From the NCBI GenBank assembly GCA_009760855.2, contig WPIO01000089.1, positions 478,501 through 542,500 on the forward strand: a stretch of 64,000 nt of DNA, read 5' to 3'. This DNA is from Cristatella mucedo. Lineage: Eukaryota > Bryozoa > Phylactolaemata > Cristatellidae. The position numbers and the translations under genes are program-made. Shown here piece after piece: positions 34,001-44,381 of this stretch (position 1 is the stretch's first letter; every line of letters starts with the position of its first letter). The notes under the pieces were generated by a model. That model searched no databases. It worked only from the letters and a program-made list of their open reading frames with translations, and had not been told where the DNA came from.

Positions 34001-37000
34001 CTTTGAGGCCAATAATTGATTAATTGACGGATGTTGCTGCGTGCCACTTTAGGACACAGCTCTGGTTGTGTGACATTGGCTGCTACAGGCATGTTGACAG
34101 CCGTGGTGGGATTTTCAATTTACTATGCAGATATTGTCTGACCACAAAAGGCCCACAGTGTATCCCAAAAAGATAAGACTATGATGCGATATAAGCCAAG
34201 CGACTGCTTTTTTCAAAGATACCTTCTGCTTGCCAAGGGCTTCCGAAAGCGACCAGGAATGAGGAACACGCAGCAGGGGTGAGTGGATGTAATGGTGTCA
34301 AAGAAGTATGTCGGCTAAATCGGTTATGGCGCTTCGTGCACGGGCTCGAACGCCGATGTGACAGACCTAACCCAAATAAGCTTTACCGAGACCTGGCGAG
34401 CATACGCAAATTCCTGAGACCAGCATGCAGATGTGAGCCTGTCAGCAGAGTCGGCTGGCAGGTTTGATGGTAGACCAGCCAGCTGCTGGGAGGGAGGGGA
34501 GGCAAGAATCTTGCATCCCAACTACCAGGAAGCAACAGTGAGCCAGCAGCCTCAGAGCGTGTCGCCTCTGCAGGCATCCGGTCCGCGCTATCAGCGGCGA
34601 GCATACTTACTTATTAAAGTGGCAGACGAACGCCCTGTATATGACGGGCTTCAGCGGCAGCACCACGCACTTGAGCAGGGCGCCCTCCAGAATGGCGTCC
34701 ACGTTGAGGAACTCGCACACGTCGAGCTGCAAAGCAGAAGGCGTGCAGTGCGACCTTCTGACATCATAACTCTGCAACATGGAGACGTCGGCAGCAGTGG
34801 CAGCGGCAGCAGTGAGCATTCCTGGAAGGGCAGAGTAGCGCTGAGAGATGCCTTCGCACCTTCGCCCTTTCGTCTTGCAGAAGCTGATCGAGCGAGGCAT
34901 CACCACGGTTCATGAGGAAGTTCTTGATGCCAGTCATGAACTGGCGGACGTTGCTGAGCAGAACGCGCGGATTGCCTTCGGTGCTTTCCTGAGTGCAATG
35001 GATGAACTGGTGGACCGCATCGCCGAACATCGTACCCCTGTCCTGTGCCAGGCGACAGACCAGCTCTCGAATGGTTGCGCTAGGCTGGATCGCTGCCTCG
35101 TCGGCCGCCGAAGTAGCGGCCCCGCTAGGGTTCCCCGGACGACGCGTCTGGGCAAGAGTTCTACGTCTGCTCAGCTTTGGTGACCCTGTGACGACAAATG
35201 CAAGAAGAAAGTGTCAGCATTTGATGCAAAGCCGAGTGAGTGCTCCGGATGCAAGGGCTCAGACACGAGACGTCTTGTATCTGAGTGGCTCCTGCCACGC
35301 CTCTCCTTGCTGCAAGCTTAAGAGGTGCCGCATCACTAGCAACAGCACTCAAGTAAGAAAGACAAACGAAAGGGCACATGAATGTGTGGAGAAACGGGCA
35401 GGCCAGCAGTAGGACAGGTGGGCGGGCGGACAGGTGGGCGGGCGGACAGGTGGGCGGGCGGACAGGTGGGCGGGCGGACAGGTGGGCGGGCGGACAGGTG
35501 GGCGGGCGGACAGGTGGGCGGGCGGACAGGTGGGCGGGCGGACAGGTGGGGGCGGACAGGTGGGGCGGCGGACGGTGGGCGGGCGGTGGGCGGGCGGACA
35601 GGTGGGCGGGCGGACAGGTGGGCGGGCGGGTGGCTGGATGAATGGATGGGCTGACTGGCTAAGGGGGCGGGGGAGGACGAACAGATGGATGGTTATATGG
35701 ATATACGAATGGAAGAATGGACAGATAAAGATAGGTTGTCAGATAATACAGCAGAGAGGCCGGATGCGTTGACCTTGTTAGAGCACCAGCATGGACCGAA
35801 CGTACTCATTTGCTTAACTCTTTGGCTGAAATCCCGTAGCGATGCCTGGCTGTTCTTGCATGGATTGATCGAAGGCGACTGCGGCCCTCGGCTGCCCAGT
35901 CGTGGTGCAGCCGAGACAGTGCCCTTCACCTACGACGTCAAAAAAATAAGAGAACATCGCTAATGCGGTATTCCGGTGACCACCACGAGAGCTTGGCATA
36001 TGAAGGATCAGTTTCGCACAATTTGCACCCACTGCCAAGCGTTCAAGTCAAATGAACGATGATCGAGCATGCAACTGTTGGCTCATCGCCGTGCCGGCAC
36101 GCCTGCGCCTCCTGCACAAGTGTGTCCGACCAGCCTCACAATGAGGGCCAACGCCAGGCTTCGCGGTGGGCCACTAGGTGCCACAGCTGAACTAGGGATT
36201 CGCGATTGAGCGACGGTAACCAAGCTGGGGTCAAAACAGTGGCAGTCAGCACTTGGCACAGGAGCCCTCGACGGCAAGTTTCCCCGCCAGCGCACTCGCA
36301 TAGCAGTTGCACACTCGGGTGAAGCAACCGTTCTTTCGACGCAGCGTTTCGTCTGGAGGCTGCGCCAAGCTCGAATGTGCCGCTGGCACTTGCCCTGGCG
36401 CTGACCCGCTAAGCACCTTCTCAGCTTCTACTCTTCGTCCCTTTACAATCCTAGACAGCTCAAACTCGACAGCTCAATCTCGCCGAGACTGATGCCGCCT
36501 TGCAGTGCCATCCATCTCGCCTCTGCCCTCGCTTTGCCATCGTGTCAGCTTCCTGAGCCGAGGAGCTAGCCGTGCTAGCCGCGAGTAGCAGACGAGCCGC
36601 AGGCCGAGACCACTTGCGCTCGCTTTGTACCTGGTAGATGTTATCCAACGAGCTGTCCAGCTCGGTCCCGCTGTCCGCCTCTTCGGAAAGATGCCGAGAA
36701 GCATTTGCGACAGCGCTGCCGGCTGCAGCAGAGGCGGCAGCGCTCGGCACGCCCTCTTCACAGCCGCTGCCACCGCTGCACAAACACGGCACGCCCACTC
36801 CGGCTGCTGCAGCGGCCGGGGCGTGGGTCGAGTCGCCCTCCGGAGGCAGCTGAGGCAGCTGAGGAGGAGGAGGAAGAGGAGGAGCTCGACTTTCTGACCT
36901 GCTGCTGCCGCCGCAGCAGCAGCAGCTGGGACGGCCTCTGACGCTGCTCGTACGCACCACGGCGGGGCACTCCTGGTCGGACTCGGTGACGGCAGTGTCG

Positions 37001-40000
37001 CGGCAAGCCTCGAGAGCGAGCAGCGGTTCGAGAGCGCTGTCCCACCCAGCAGCCGCTGACGACGACGACGACGACGATGGCTTCGGCGCCGCCGTCGTCT
37101 TCGACGCCACCGATGCAGATCGCCCACTGGCGTCACCGCCTCCGCCATCCCTCCTCGCCCTTTGGCCGAGCTGCAAGACGGCAGCAGCCTCCGCCGCAAC
37201 GGCAGCATCCGTCCGATCGTAAGCTTGCATGCTGCAGCAGCAGCTGCCGCTGCCTTCCCTTGCCTCTCCATCGGGGCATTTGACGAGCTCGTAGCCGCCG
37301 GACGCCACGCCGAACGGGTCGTCCGATCCCTCACAGTCGTCGTCGTCGCCGCCGCTGCTAGCAGCGACGCTGCGCATCTGGATGCCGAGGCTCTCCTGCG
37401 ACGAGCAGGAGCGCTCGGCGAACGACCTGTGGCAGCAGCTGCTGCGGCAAGCATCGCCGCTGCCGCTTGGGCTATCGCTGCCGTCGCCGGGAGCGCCGGC
37501 AGGCGAGGAGCCGGCTGCAGTGGCAGCGGCGGCGGCGGCCGTCCTCAGCAGCTCCTCGGCCGGTCCGACGTCCCACGGCTTGGAGAAGACGGTGCTGCCG
37601 TAGCTGCCGACGGAGAGCCGATGGCCGACGGCAATGCCGGCCGACGGCAGGTTGTCGTACGTGCTCAGGCGCTGCAGGTTGCTCGGCGTCAGCGCGCTGA
37701 TCGGCTCGAAGGCGTACTCGCGCGATTGCGAGCGCACGACGTCGAGCAGTGTCAGACTCTCGTGACTGCCGCCACTGCTGCCACTGCTGCCACTTCTGCT
37801 GCCAGCGCTGTCGGCTCGGCAGCGCTTGGTTCTTCGGCAGCGGCTGCGGCCTACGAGGTTGAGGTGAAGTGGAAACTTGGGGCAGCACGTTTGCTGCTGC
37901 TGCTGCTCCTGCCGCTGCAGCATGTCGCCGTCTGATTCGTCTGCCCCGATCGCCCGCAGGCAAGCCATGAGCTCGACCTCGTCGTCGTCGTCGCCAGCTT
38001 GTTGCTCCGCACCGAGTGCTAGCCGCAGCTCCAGGCGGCTCGGAGCGGCCGAAGCCGCCTGCGGCCGCTCGCGAGGTGAGGCATCCGGCGGCTGCCGCGC
38101 CTGGATATGCGGGTGGCATGCTCCGACGCTGCCCACACTGCTGCTACCGCTTCCGCCTCCAAGCACGGCAGCAGCTCCAAGGCCACCGCTTTCCTTTTCC
38201 CTGAAGCAGCTAGGTATGCGTGCCAGGCATCCGGCGAAGGGTGGCGAGGCGGCTGGAGCTTCTGCAAAAAATAGCCGAGCTCTCCTCGCTAGGCCGGCTG
38301 CGTCAAGCGAGGCGGCGGAGCCGAATGCACGGCGCCAGCAGCAGCAGCAGCAGCAGCCGTGCAGCAGTGGCGCCGATTCCCACCAGATTGGGCTGCTGGT
38401 TCGTGGCAGGGAGGATTTGCCGAACCTGCGTGCAGGTGAAGAAAGTGCACGACCGGTCGCGTGCACGTGACCACCCGCCACCGCCACCCGCCACCCGCCC
38501 CCACCGTCGCGGCCGCTGGCGACAACGCCGGTCGTCGTTGTCGCCGCCAGCACGTTAGAAGTGAGTGCAAAAGGAACCTATCGTGCTAAAAAAAAAGAAC
38601 CGTGTCCAAGGGCATGGCAGTTCTTTGCTGGATTACGTACTAAATGATAGGGGCCGATCCATTTATAGTGCACGGACCTTTTGTCACCCGCACCCAACTT
38701 GAATGTCACCTGCATCGAGCCATTGGGACAGCAACAGCATTCTTGTCTCTCTTAACATAATCGGATGTCCGATTAAGGCTGCACCTGAGCCGCCTGTGCT
38801 GCCATTAGAACATATTGGCACGCGCAGAAACAACTACGAGGAGCGCCCTCAAGGGTTAGACCTGTGATCGCACGTCCCCCTCACCCCTCACCCCTCTGCA
38901 GCAGTAGCAGCAGCAAAAACAGCTGTGCAGCGATCCACCGCCGGGCACGACTCAGTTGGCACGAACTAAGCTCTGGCCGCTCGAGCACCTAGTGCAGAGC
39001 ACCCGCACCTAGTGACGTGAGCAGCAGCGAACGCGGCACGTGCCTGGATGGCGGCCCTCCTCTGCAAAGCTCTGCGACAGACCTGCGGCAAGCGCCGAGG
39101 GCCGCTCGTCGGGCTCTGCACGATGCCGCCACTTTGCTGCCTTTGCTGCCGCTGCATTATCGCCTTCCGATTCGTCGGTGGCAACGGCGTTCGACGGTCG
39201 GCGAAGCTCGGCGAGGCGTCCCCGGGCCAAGCCGTCATCCCGGGCTAGCACAGCGTTCTTGGCACCCGACGACGCTAGGGAACACGACGGCTCTGCCACG
39301 ATGGAGCCGTCATCGACGTCATCGGTGCCACTGGGGTCAGCCGGTGGACCGCTGGAGGACTCGCGGCAGCTGGCGGCTTCGAGCGTTCCAGCGCCGCCGC
39401 CAGCCGCCATTCGAGCAACGGCACTGCTGCTGCCGTTACTGGTGGCGGATGCCGTCAGATCCCTCGTGCCTCCTCGTATGATGTCGAAGCGTTGCTGCTG
39501 CTGCACACTCCACGAAGGCTGACGACGCAGCAGCACGTGCGGCGGCAGCTTCCTGGGCTGCTGCGGCGCCGGCACCGCCGAAGCCAGCGCGCTGCCGCCG
39601 GTCGAGTGGTGTCTGAGCAACTGTCGCGATGACTGCTGCACGACACCGAGCGACCGTCGCCGACGTACCGGCGAGCGCTCACACATTTTACTGACAATGG
39701 CGGCCGGAACGCTGCCCACACGACTGCGGCGCGCCAGCAGCTCCGGTTGCCATCGGAGCAGGGAGAGACTGGGCACCGCCTGTGGCAGCGGGCTCTCTAG
39801 CATCGGGCTATGCAGCAAGCTTTCCGAGTCTCCGCCGCCACCGTCCGGTCGTGCTGTCGATGCCGAAGGGCACCCGACAGGGCTGTCGCTCAAGGTCGTC
39901 GCGGCAGCAGCAGCCGCTGCCGTCGTCTCCTCGAGACGTGACGACGACGATGACGTCACGGCGGCTGCCAACATTGCCAGGTGAGCACGACCGGCCGCGA

Positions 40001-41216
40001 CTGTCTCGGCTGCAGATTTGCCCTCGACGTCGGAAGACGACGACGACGTGTCCCAGACGTCCTCGTAGTCACTGAGCCGGTCGCACAGCTTGCTACAGTA
40101 GTACTCGGACAGGTACCCGGGGCGAGATCCGGCTGCGTCACGGCGGTCGGGCAGCGGGCTGCATTTCGCCTTTGTCGGCCGGCGGAAGCATTGGGCAGCC
40201 ATCGCTGGCGCTGCCGCCATCGCAGCCGGCACTGGTCGAAGGGCGCCGGAAGCATGCTCGGCGAGCTGCCTGCTCTCGCCGGTCGTCCCGTGGAAGGCCG
40301 CCTCCTGCCACCCCAGCAGCTGCCGCTGGCTTGCTTCTTTGGCGGGCGCTCCAATCCTCTTGCCCGACATCGTCGGCTCGCCGAGGCAGGTAGGCAGCTG
40401 CTGTGGAGGTGGCGCCTCCGACAAGCATGTGCAGACCACCAGAGGCCAGTCAAACTCTCCGCTCGGGCGACGGCCCCTGCCGCTGCTGCCAGTGCTGCTG
40501 CCGTCACTGCACGAGCTCTGGCAGACGCAGCTGACCTGGCGAAGCACGTCTTTCAGGGGCGCTGCGCACGACACACTGCAGTCGCCACTGCTGGCACCAC
40601 GGCCGCCGGCACCGCGGAGAGCGGTAGCCTGGGCCGCTGCTGAGCTTCGGCTTGCAGAGCTGGCATCGGCAGCAGAGCTAAGCTGGCGGGCATCGGCGCC
40701 TGCTTTCGACTGCTCCGAGCCGGTCCGACGCTCGCTGCCACTGCTGTACAGCAGTTCACTGGATGAGTCGACGCTGCAGCTCCGGATGCAGCAGCATCGA
40801 AGGGTTGAGATGCTTCCATCGCCGCCGCTGCTGCTGCTGCTACCTCCTCGAGGTGCCCGCTGAGGGAGCCTCGGTGCTGCCGAGGGAAGACATGCGCCGA
40901 CGACGATGCCGCCACCGGCGGCTCTCCCGCTATGCTGAGGCCAGCCACCATTGACCCGAGGAGGTGCCGTGGCTACAGCGAGTCGCGGACGACCTGGGCT
41001 CGGAAAACCGGGTCGCAGAGAGCAGACGCAAGCAAGCAGCGCACTTGCGTGCGGGCATGAATGTGTGAGCTCTGCACGCAGGCAAGCAAGAATTGATCGA
41101 TTCGTGCAATATATGCAGCCAACTCGAACCTGCTGCCCCATGAGTCTGCTCAAGGCTGACACTGATGTGGGCGCTACGTGGCCGCTACCTTTGGGCAGGC
41201 TGCTATGCTGCACCAC
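27871..41216 (-). CDS. RIN: Gene 2: Ras and Rab interactor (RIN/sprint) homologue, Rab5-family exchange factor
   Basis: Minus-strand gene. Supported exons are 38261-36631, 35929-35806, 35185-34860, 34726-34611, 32917-32631, 31873-31674, 28316-28187 and 28061-27871; phases match at every join and the chain ends in TGA. A further long frame (41216-39009) probably forms an upstream exon. RIN proteins bind active Ras through a C-terminal RA domain and activate Rab5 through a helical bundle plus VPS9 domain on early endosomes (family knowledge). The RH/VPS9/RA order seen here is diagnostic. The N-terminal SH2 domain of the family was not confidently located. The intron between the VPS9 and RA exons (28317-31673) carries an L2-like LINE split by a second LINE. 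Confidence 0.9.
28187..28316 (-). CDS. RIN: RIN, Ras-association domain exon 1
   Basis: The exon has 130 nt, phase 0 in and 1 out, with acceptor TTTTTCCTTTAG and donor GAGATTT/GTAAGT. It encodes LGLVKVYVPDETTNNIGTT and VPTCSAIKVKEI, the first beta-hairpin and helix start of a ubiquitin-fold RA domain. The intron before it is 3.3 kb and holds nested LINE copies. Confidence 0.85.
29515..29600. repeat. Short tandem repeat GTGTGAGTAGATGCGC
   Basis: Four to five diverged units of 16 bp (GTGAGTAGATGCGTAT and variants). Confidence 0.82.
29990..30330 (+). mobile_element. L2-like LINE, 5' half split by another LINE
   Basis: It starts near TSRLDFCNSLLASLPACALR, continues to HSLPVRQRIILSLTFRSVHS and APAYLSDLL, then runs into a locally repeated ATCAGATCTACT stretch before the inserted family 2 LINE. 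Its second half resumes at 31057. It lies in the large intron between the VPS9 and RA exons of RIN. Confidence 0.78.
30331..31056 (+). mobile_element. Family 2 LINE 3' end with ACATT tail, nested in L2-like copy
   Basis: It encodes QQTMNMAARLVFKSQRFGHV, KELGWLPVEQKIQSKVLTLT, SFSSAGPRLWNSLPQFLRND and ends after ECAIQNSLA with tandem ACATT. The layout (QTMNMAARLV...WLPV...LWNSLP) is that of the C-terminal end of CR1/L2-group LINEs, but the sequence and tail differ from the main family. Confidence 0.8.
31057..31510 (+). mobile_element. L2-like LINE, 3' half of split copy
   Basis: It resumes with GCCCCACCAGGCTAAGCACC, the sequence that follows LSDLLP in other copies, then the FGDRAFSL-type C-terminus (frameshifted), the 3' region and a degenerate hairpin tail ending in ATT repeats. 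Confidence 0.8.
31674..31873 (-). CDS. RIN: RIN, VPS9 domain exon 2 (catalytic block)
   Basis: The exon has 200 nt, phase 1 in and 0 out, with acceptor TTTTTCCATTAG and donor GATCGCC/GTAAGT. It encodes ADFLTVLAYVLVQCGAVHAE, EAEYMRGLLPPSL and CGEGAYYIMTLNSVVTIIK. The DFL.VL.YVL segment holds the conserved Asp of the VPS9 catalytic surface, and the GEG.YY.....V block ends the domain. Both conserved positions are present, so activity on Rab5-type GTPases is plausible (inference). Confidence 0.92.
32631..32917 (-). CDS. RIN: RIN, VPS9 domain exon 1
   Basis: The exon has 287 nt, phase 2 in and 1 out, with acceptor TATTTTACAG and donor GCAGAAG/GTACTG. It encodes NGSLKAVADGIRAARSK, the PELGL block, IKTYFVKMQNTYSPIKKLEN and LLSACCEVYNII. 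The YSPIKKLENLL helix is a VPS9 hallmark. About 20 residues after it (GKACGTRGGSSEC) are Gly/Ser/Cys-rich and look like a loop insertion before the catalytic Asp-containing block. Confidence 0.9.
32918..34610. other. RIN intron
   Basis: Between the VPS9 exons. It contains a SINE 2 copy and no other recognisable element. Confidence 0.65.
33640..33790 (-). mobile_element. SINE 2 copy, inverted
   Basis: The minus strand has GGTTTGGCCCGTGGTTAAGG, GAGGTCGTGGGCTCGTGCCC and the tail TGTAAAGCACCTGAATAAAG with CTCTCTTAGGGCACTATAGA. Confidence 0.74.
34611..34726 (-). CDS. RIN: RIN, RH/VPS9 junction exon
   Basis: The exon has 116 nt, phase 0 in and 2 out, with acceptor TTCTGCTTTGCAG and donor AATAA/GTAAGT. 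It encodes CEFLNVDAILEGALLKCVVL and PLKPVIYRAFVCHFN. The LNVDAILE...L.PLKP pattern is the start of the RIN VPS9 core. Confidence 0.9.
34860..35185 (-). CDS. RIN: RIN, RH (helical bundle) exon
   Basis: The exon has 326 nt, phase 1 in and 0 out, with acceptor GTCGTCACAG and donor GCGAAG/GTGCGA. After a basic linker it encodes ATIRELVCRLAQDRGTMFGD, AVHQFIHCTQES, then LLSNVRQFMTGIKNFLMNRG. These blocks match the RIN-homology region that precedes and stabilises the VPS9 domain. The match is characteristic of RIN/sprint and distinguishes it from Rabex-5. Confidence 0.9.
35413..35640. repeat. Minisatellite, 16-bp unit GACAGGTGGGCGGGCG
   Basis: Eight perfect 16-bp units (35413-35540) are followed by shortened variants. 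It lies in the RIN intron between the exons at 35806 and 35185. G-runs on the plus strand could form quadruplex structure (inference). Confidence 0.93.
35806..35929 (-). CDS. RIN: RIN, small linker exon
   Basis: The exon has 124 nt, phase 0 in and 1 out, with acceptor TTTTTTGACGTCGTAG and donor CAAATGA/GTACG. It encodes a basic, Ser-rich stretch ending SLRDFSQRVKQM. It is the only stretch seen between its neighbours that reconciles their phases (0 and 1), which is the main reason for calling it. The donor is weak, so its exact end is less certain than the other exons. Confidence 0.55.
36631..38261 (-). CDS. RIN: RIN, 1.6-kb exon coding for disordered linker
   Basis: The exon is bounded by a strong acceptor (CTATTTTTTGCAG) and donor TACCAG/GTACAAAG. 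It is 1631 nt, phase 1 in and 0 out, 543 codons without a stop. It has Ala, Ser, Gly, Cys and Gln homopolymer runs, with islands of conventional sequence: SREYAFEPISALTPSN, LQRLSTYDNLPSAG, STVFSKPWDVGP, and near the end ADSGTELDSSLDNIYQ. The tyrosines in STYDNLP and DNIYQ are possible phosphotyrosine docking sites (inference). The opposite strand also stays open over hundreds of bases because of the GCN/CAG composition; those frames are shadows. Confidence 0.75.
39083..41216 (-). CDS. RIN: RIN, probable long upstream exon (low-complexity)
   Basis: A minus-strand frame of 735 codons (41216 to 39009) rich in Ser, Ala, Arg and Gly, with few hydrophobic segments. A tyrosine-acidic motif, CDRLSDYEDVWDTSSSSS, lies in its middle part and is a plausible phosphotyrosine site. 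A phase-1 donor GCCGCAG/GTCTGT at 39083 would join it in frame to the exon starting at 38261; this join is inferred. The 5' edge is not defined: several acceptor-like AGs lie between 40900 and 41100 and the first residues are unlikely to be coding. Composition suits the long disordered linker between SH2 and RH domains in sprint-type proteins. Confidence 0.55.
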
Positions 41217-41859
41217 TATGAACTAGGCAAGGTTCTCGCCACCCCGAGGCCTACACGTATTAACCACGTGCTCGTTGGCATGCCGTGCTAAAAATGCACT
41301 GCCAGTGGACCGTAATGGCAGAATGATGCACAACTTCGAGAGCGCTAAACTTTGGTGACTACATATATGCAGGTGCCGAAACAGGGCATTTTCACTCATT
41401 GCGATATTGCGCAATGCATTCAATGCCGTGACACTTCGGCAGCGACAAAGCACCGGCTGATAGCAATGCATTCAAGACAAACGCTACACCAATACTGCAA
41501 TGAACTCGGTTAAAACTACCGACTCTCGCTCTCTTTTCCATTTGACACAAGCACGAAATAAACCTCAGACTCTGTCCTTGTCAGCTCCTAAACGTAACAG
41601 GGCCAGCCATATAACGTTATGCACTTAATGTAAGATAAGCATAACATTAACTCCTAAATGTTACAGGGAAAGCCATTAAGACCGAGAGGGTGAACGTTCC
41701 ATCGCAGAGGCAGGTTCACTGCATTATGTGCGCTAATTGCGGGCACTTTTTGTTTTTGGCTTCTGACGTTGATATGCAGACAATCGTGAGCTCCACCTCA
41801 CCCCCCCACAGCCCCGCCCCTCCCCCTCCGCCTGACTCGAGCTGAAATATGTCATTAGC

Positions 41860-43500
41860 CTTCAGGTCATGTCCCAGCAACTTTCAAAAAGGCTGTAGTC
41901 AGGCCACTACTCAAGAAAGCGACACTAGACTCAGAGAACTTGAGCAACTTCCGCCCAGTCTCCCTTCTACCATTCCTATCAAAGACACTGGAACGAGTCG
42001 TTGCAGACCACCAGCTGAACTCATATATCGAAAATTCAAACCTTGCTAGTAAGTTCCAGTCTGGTTTTATACCTAATCACTCCACAGAGACAGCACTGCT
42101 TTGGGTGTACAACGACCTACTTAGGAATGCAGACAGAGGTAGAATATCTCTGCTTGTTTTGTTCGATCTTTTGGCAGCTTTTGATATTACCCATCAGCAA
42201 GTGTTTCTTGAGTGCCTCTCATCTCGCCTGGGCATCACTGGCACCGCTCTGCAATGGTTCAGGTCCTATCTCAGCGGGAGACTCCAGAAAAGATCATCCG
42301 AGGAACCCCTGCAATGTGGGGTACTTCAGGGCTCCGTGCTTGGTCCAGTTCTTTTCACGGTTTGTACTCTCTTTCTTGCCGATGTAATTGCCAGGCACAA
42401 TCTAGGCTTTCCTTTTATTCAGATGATATTCACTTGTACCTTTGCTTTGATCCCTCCGAGCCCTCCAGCACGTTGAATTCTCTTAACTCACTTGCTGCAT
42501 TGATGACATCAGCACAAGGATGGCAGCAAATTTTCTTAAATTAAGTGATGATAAAACCAACTTAGTAGTTATGGGCAAACCAAGTGTGATTCAGAAATTG
42601 GAAAGCCTAATGCTCAAAGTCGGCTCTGCCAGCCTATCTCCAGTTGAATCTGCACGAAATCTGGGTGTCATGCTTCAAAGTGACCTTTCATTGGACGTCC
42701 ACATCAGCTCAGCAGTCAAGTCTGCCTACATTAAGATACATAACATCGCTAAAATTCGGGCTTGTTTAGACAGGGATACCACATCTAAATTGGTCCATAA
42801 ATTTGGGACATCCCGTCTTGACTTCTGTAACTCACTGCTTGCTGGCCTACCGACCTGTGCACCCAGGCGCTTACAGCTGGCGCAAAACTCTACAGCTAGG
42901 CTAGTCTGTCGTGAGCATCGCAGTTGCCACATCACACCACTTCTCGCCGACCTGTACTAGCTACCAGTCAAGCAACGCATCATTTTGTCACTCACTTTTA
43001 GGTCCGTCCATTCTCTGGCTCCAGCCTACCTATCAGATCTCCTCCCCTCACCAGGCTAAGCATCGTTCCACCCGCTTTTCGGAATCTAAGCCTTTAACTA
43101 TACCTCATACAAACCTCAAATCCTTTGGAGACCATGCCTTTAGTTTGTATGCTCCCAGAGCCTGGAACTCACTCCCGACCTGCATCACAACACCTCTTGC
43201 CTTATCCACTTTCAAAAAGAAACTAAAAACGCATCTATTTATGACAGCATTTAGGGGTTCCTAGGATTCGTCCTTTATGTGCTTTTGGGTGCTGACACTG
43301 TTGCATGCTGCCACTAACCACACTCGCATGCTGACCCTGTGCATGTCACCCCTAACCACGTTACTCTTGTTGCTTATTGAGCATGCTACCACTAACCATT
43401 CGATCGTGCTTCCTTTGCAGTAACTGTAAAGTGCCTAGTAAGAGTTCTCTGAGGGCACTTTATCAAATGTACTATCAATATTAAGTATTATTACTACAGT
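41860..43500 (+). mobile_element. L2-like LINE, longest copy, reverse transcriptase frameshifted
   Basis: The element starts inside the reverse transcriptase: [64 protein letters not shown]. The catalytic YADD equivalent reads YSDD near 42420, but in a different frame from the preceding block, so at least one frameshift separates them. A third frame carries WMAANFLKLSDDKTNLVV-type sequence, then LDFCNSLLAGLPTCAPRRLQ and the C-terminal SFGDHAFSLYAPRAWNSLP. The 3' untranslated part ends in the hairpin tail and an AT-rich run. It is 5'-truncated and not autonomous, and sits upstream of the RIN exons, probably in an intron. Confidence 0.88.
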
Positions 43501-43633
43501 ATATTATATTATATTATAATTATTATATTAGTAGTAGTGTGTATAATTATTACTAATACTATTATTATTATAAAGGCTGGGTCTTTGTGGGCATCTACCC
43601 AGATAACGATGTCGAAAAGCCAGCCACACTCAC

Positions 43634-43744
43634 GCAGTCTCTGCCCAGGTCAGGACTACTAGCCGGCTGCCGAGGGTCCTCTTCCTGGAAGTACTTGCAA
43701 ACCGGATGCAGGGACTGGGCAGAGGCGGAGAAGACAGCAGCCTG
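43634..43744 (-). CDS. Candidate upstream exon of gene 2
   Basis: A 111-nt minus-strand stretch, phase 0 on both sides, lies between TTGTTTACGCAG and GACTGC/GTGAGT. It encodes QAAVFSASAQSLHPVCKYFQ and a Pro/Asp-rich tail. It resembles no domain I know. The reasons to call it are the good splice sites, open frame and same orientation as gene 2, whose N-terminal half should lie upstream of 41.2 kb. Confidence 0.3.
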
Positions 43745-44301
43745 CTGCGTAAACAAACGCTGACCGTTGAGAGACTCCGGCAATAGCACCAGAAACATAT
43801 ACAATATAAATAATATTATATAAATATAAATAGCCCCAGCATCGGAAAAACTAGGTGGAGGTCCAGCCAAAACACTGCTCAGAAGAAGCCAAGCTACGGA
43901 GCTACACGACTGCAATGCGTAAACTAAACCCACAATGCCATGTAAAAAATACCTTAAGAGACAGAGCCGTCATTTAAGCTATGCTTCTCTCGGGGCTGTG
44001 CAGACCGCTAATTACTGATAAAGTTCCCCTAGTATTCCTCTAGCTCGAGTTCTTCGGCGACGGTCAGAAAGTTCTCACTAGCTCTCGAAGCTCCGAGGAT
44101 GTCACAAAATGTGTACAGTCACGTGGAGACATTCATTTCCTGTAATGTTACAGCTTCACATCCTGGTTACATTTCCAGACTAACAATAATCATAATAATA
44201 AGCAAATATATAGCACCCCTTTAAGAACTATGGGTATTTCAGATACAGGCAGGCCGTGGAAGAGAACAAAGAGACCTCAAAGGGGAATTCCTGCAACTTA
44301 C

Positions 44302-44381
44302 CGTGATCTTTGAGGCTGAAAGTGCTTTGCACATCCATGACGTGGACGTTCAAATAACTTTTATGGAAGCTTGGATTTGTG
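44302..44381 (-). CDS. Candidate small exon, possible SH2 fragment
   Basis: An 80-nt minus-strand stretch lies between CTTCTTCCTTCCAG and ATCACG/GTAAGT, both strong splice signals. One frame (phase 2 in, 1 out) encodes SYLNVHVMDVQSTFSLKDH. The alternation of hydrophobic residues and FSLKD could be beta strands of an SH2 domain, as expected at the RIN N-terminus. This is a guess from pattern and position; the phase does not join directly to the candidate at 43634-43744. Confidence 0.22.

Noticed and set aside
35378-35772. Three overlapping frames with GGRTGGRADRW-type repeats.
   Set aside because: They are translations of the 16-bp intronic minisatellite in its three phases.
36900-38120. Long plus-strand and alternative minus-strand frames (for example 257 codons at 37162-37935) overlapping the RIN exon.
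   Set aside because: They are shadows of GCN/CAG-rich coding sequence; they lack recognisable blocks, while the minus frame has clear splice signals at both ends and fits the RIN chain.
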